The notes under the pieces are model-generated. The model was not told the origin of the DNA, made no database searches, and worked only from the letters and a program-made list of their open reading frames with translations. From Streptomyces sp. G-G2 (lineage in GTDB: Bacteria > Actinomycetota > Actinomycetes > Streptomycetales > Streptomycetaceae): DNA of 36,710 nucleotides. Both the position numbers and the translations under genes were made by a program. The stretch covers positions 1 to 36,710 of the forward strand of contig NZ_JASISO010000062.1 of the NCBI RefSeq assembly GCF_030063135.1, in the 5' to 3' direction. Shown in pieces: positions 36,660-36,710 of the stretch (within the stretch, counting starts at the first letter, position 1; every line of letters begins with the position of its first letter).

Positions 36660-36710
36660 AGGTGCCTCCTCGGCGGGGTCGCACAGTGCACAACGGGGGA
36701 GGGGGGGGCC

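Noticed and set aside
1..36710. CRISPR array, insertion sequence, prophage or integrative element
   Set aside because: No regularly spaced repeats of CRISPR size, no transposase, integrase or phage protein, and no tRNA-linked attachment site were seen.
1..36710. A secondary-metabolite gene cluster
   Set aside because: The SnoaL-like protein and alcohol dehydrogenase alone are not enough; there is no polyketide synthase, NRPS, terpene or RiPP core.

Overview
The window is high-GC actinobacterial DNA. Gene content and protein sequences point clearly to Streptomyces: the AfsQ1/AfsQ2/SigQ cluster, the acyl-CoA carboxylase set AccA-PccB-AccE with MmpB and Maf, the cAMP cyclase Cya, a GAF-GGDEF protein of the CdgE type, and HutH. 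Coding density is high, GTG starts are frequent, and many strong hairpins separate convergent genes. No rRNA, tRNA, CRISPR array, insertion sequence, phage module or secondary-metabolite cluster was seen. This is chromosomal core sequence with some local oddities.

Layout. 1-1.6 kb: a class F sortase and a secreted Thr/Pro-rich protein on the minus strand. 1.7-5.2 kb: a long RNA hairpin, then deoC, a full aldehyde dehydrogenase and a truncated aldehyde-dehydrogenase-like protein in one plus-strand operon. 5.3-6.4 kb: a small secreted protein and a uridine-kinase-like P-loop protein. 6.4-6.9 kb: dispersed intergenic repeats. 6.9-10.6 kb: sigQ divergent from afsQ1-afsQ2-lipoprotein. 10.6-13.1 kb: a phosphopentomutase-type sugar-phosphate mutase and purine nucleoside phosphorylase. 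13.3-16.4 kb: a gamma-glutamylcyclotransferase-like gene, an LpdA-type NAD(P)H-quinone reductase and a DeoR-family regulator. 16.5-22.7 kb: acyl-CoA carboxylase genes, Maf, MmpB and the biotin ligase that would charge the carboxylase. 22.9-27.9 kb: adenylate cyclase, an enoyl-CoA hydratase, a GGDEF protein and histidine ammonia-lyase. 27.9-30.1 kb: an LAXTG-type surface protein, an acidic small protein and an L,D-transpeptidase lipoprotein. 30.2-31.1 kb: a chimeric ABC permease/ATPase remnant. 31.2-36.7 kb: accessory genes (double-GNAT acetyltransferase, MmyB-like regulator divergent from a zinc alcohol dehydrogenase, a hypothetical protein, TetR divergent from a SnoaL-like protein, and MsrA).

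How the genes work together. PNP, the mutase, DeoC and the aldehyde dehydrogenase form a continuous route from (deoxy)nucleosides to sugar-1-phosphate, sugar-5-phosphate, glyceraldehyde-3-phosphate plus acetaldehyde, and then a carboxylic acid. The two ends of this route, deoC and PNP, carry the same perfect 12-bp palindrome CTACGCGCGTAG in their promoters although they lie 11 kb apart, which suggests one undescribed nucleoside regulon. BirA, AccA, PccB and AccE form a second module for making malonyl- or methylmalonyl-CoA. Cya and the GGDEF protein place cAMP and c-di-GMP signalling next to each other.

The most notable observations are: the shared nucleoside operator; an in-frame deletion fusion of an ABC permease to the C-terminal half of its ATPase; a lipoprotein gene downstream of afsQ2 that has lost its stop codon; a set of about eight genes whose -10 box sits 6-7 nt before the start codon (leaderless transcripts); and an extended hairpin holding a 15-codon ORF upstream of deoC. 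Strain-level identity cannot be settled from this sequence alone.
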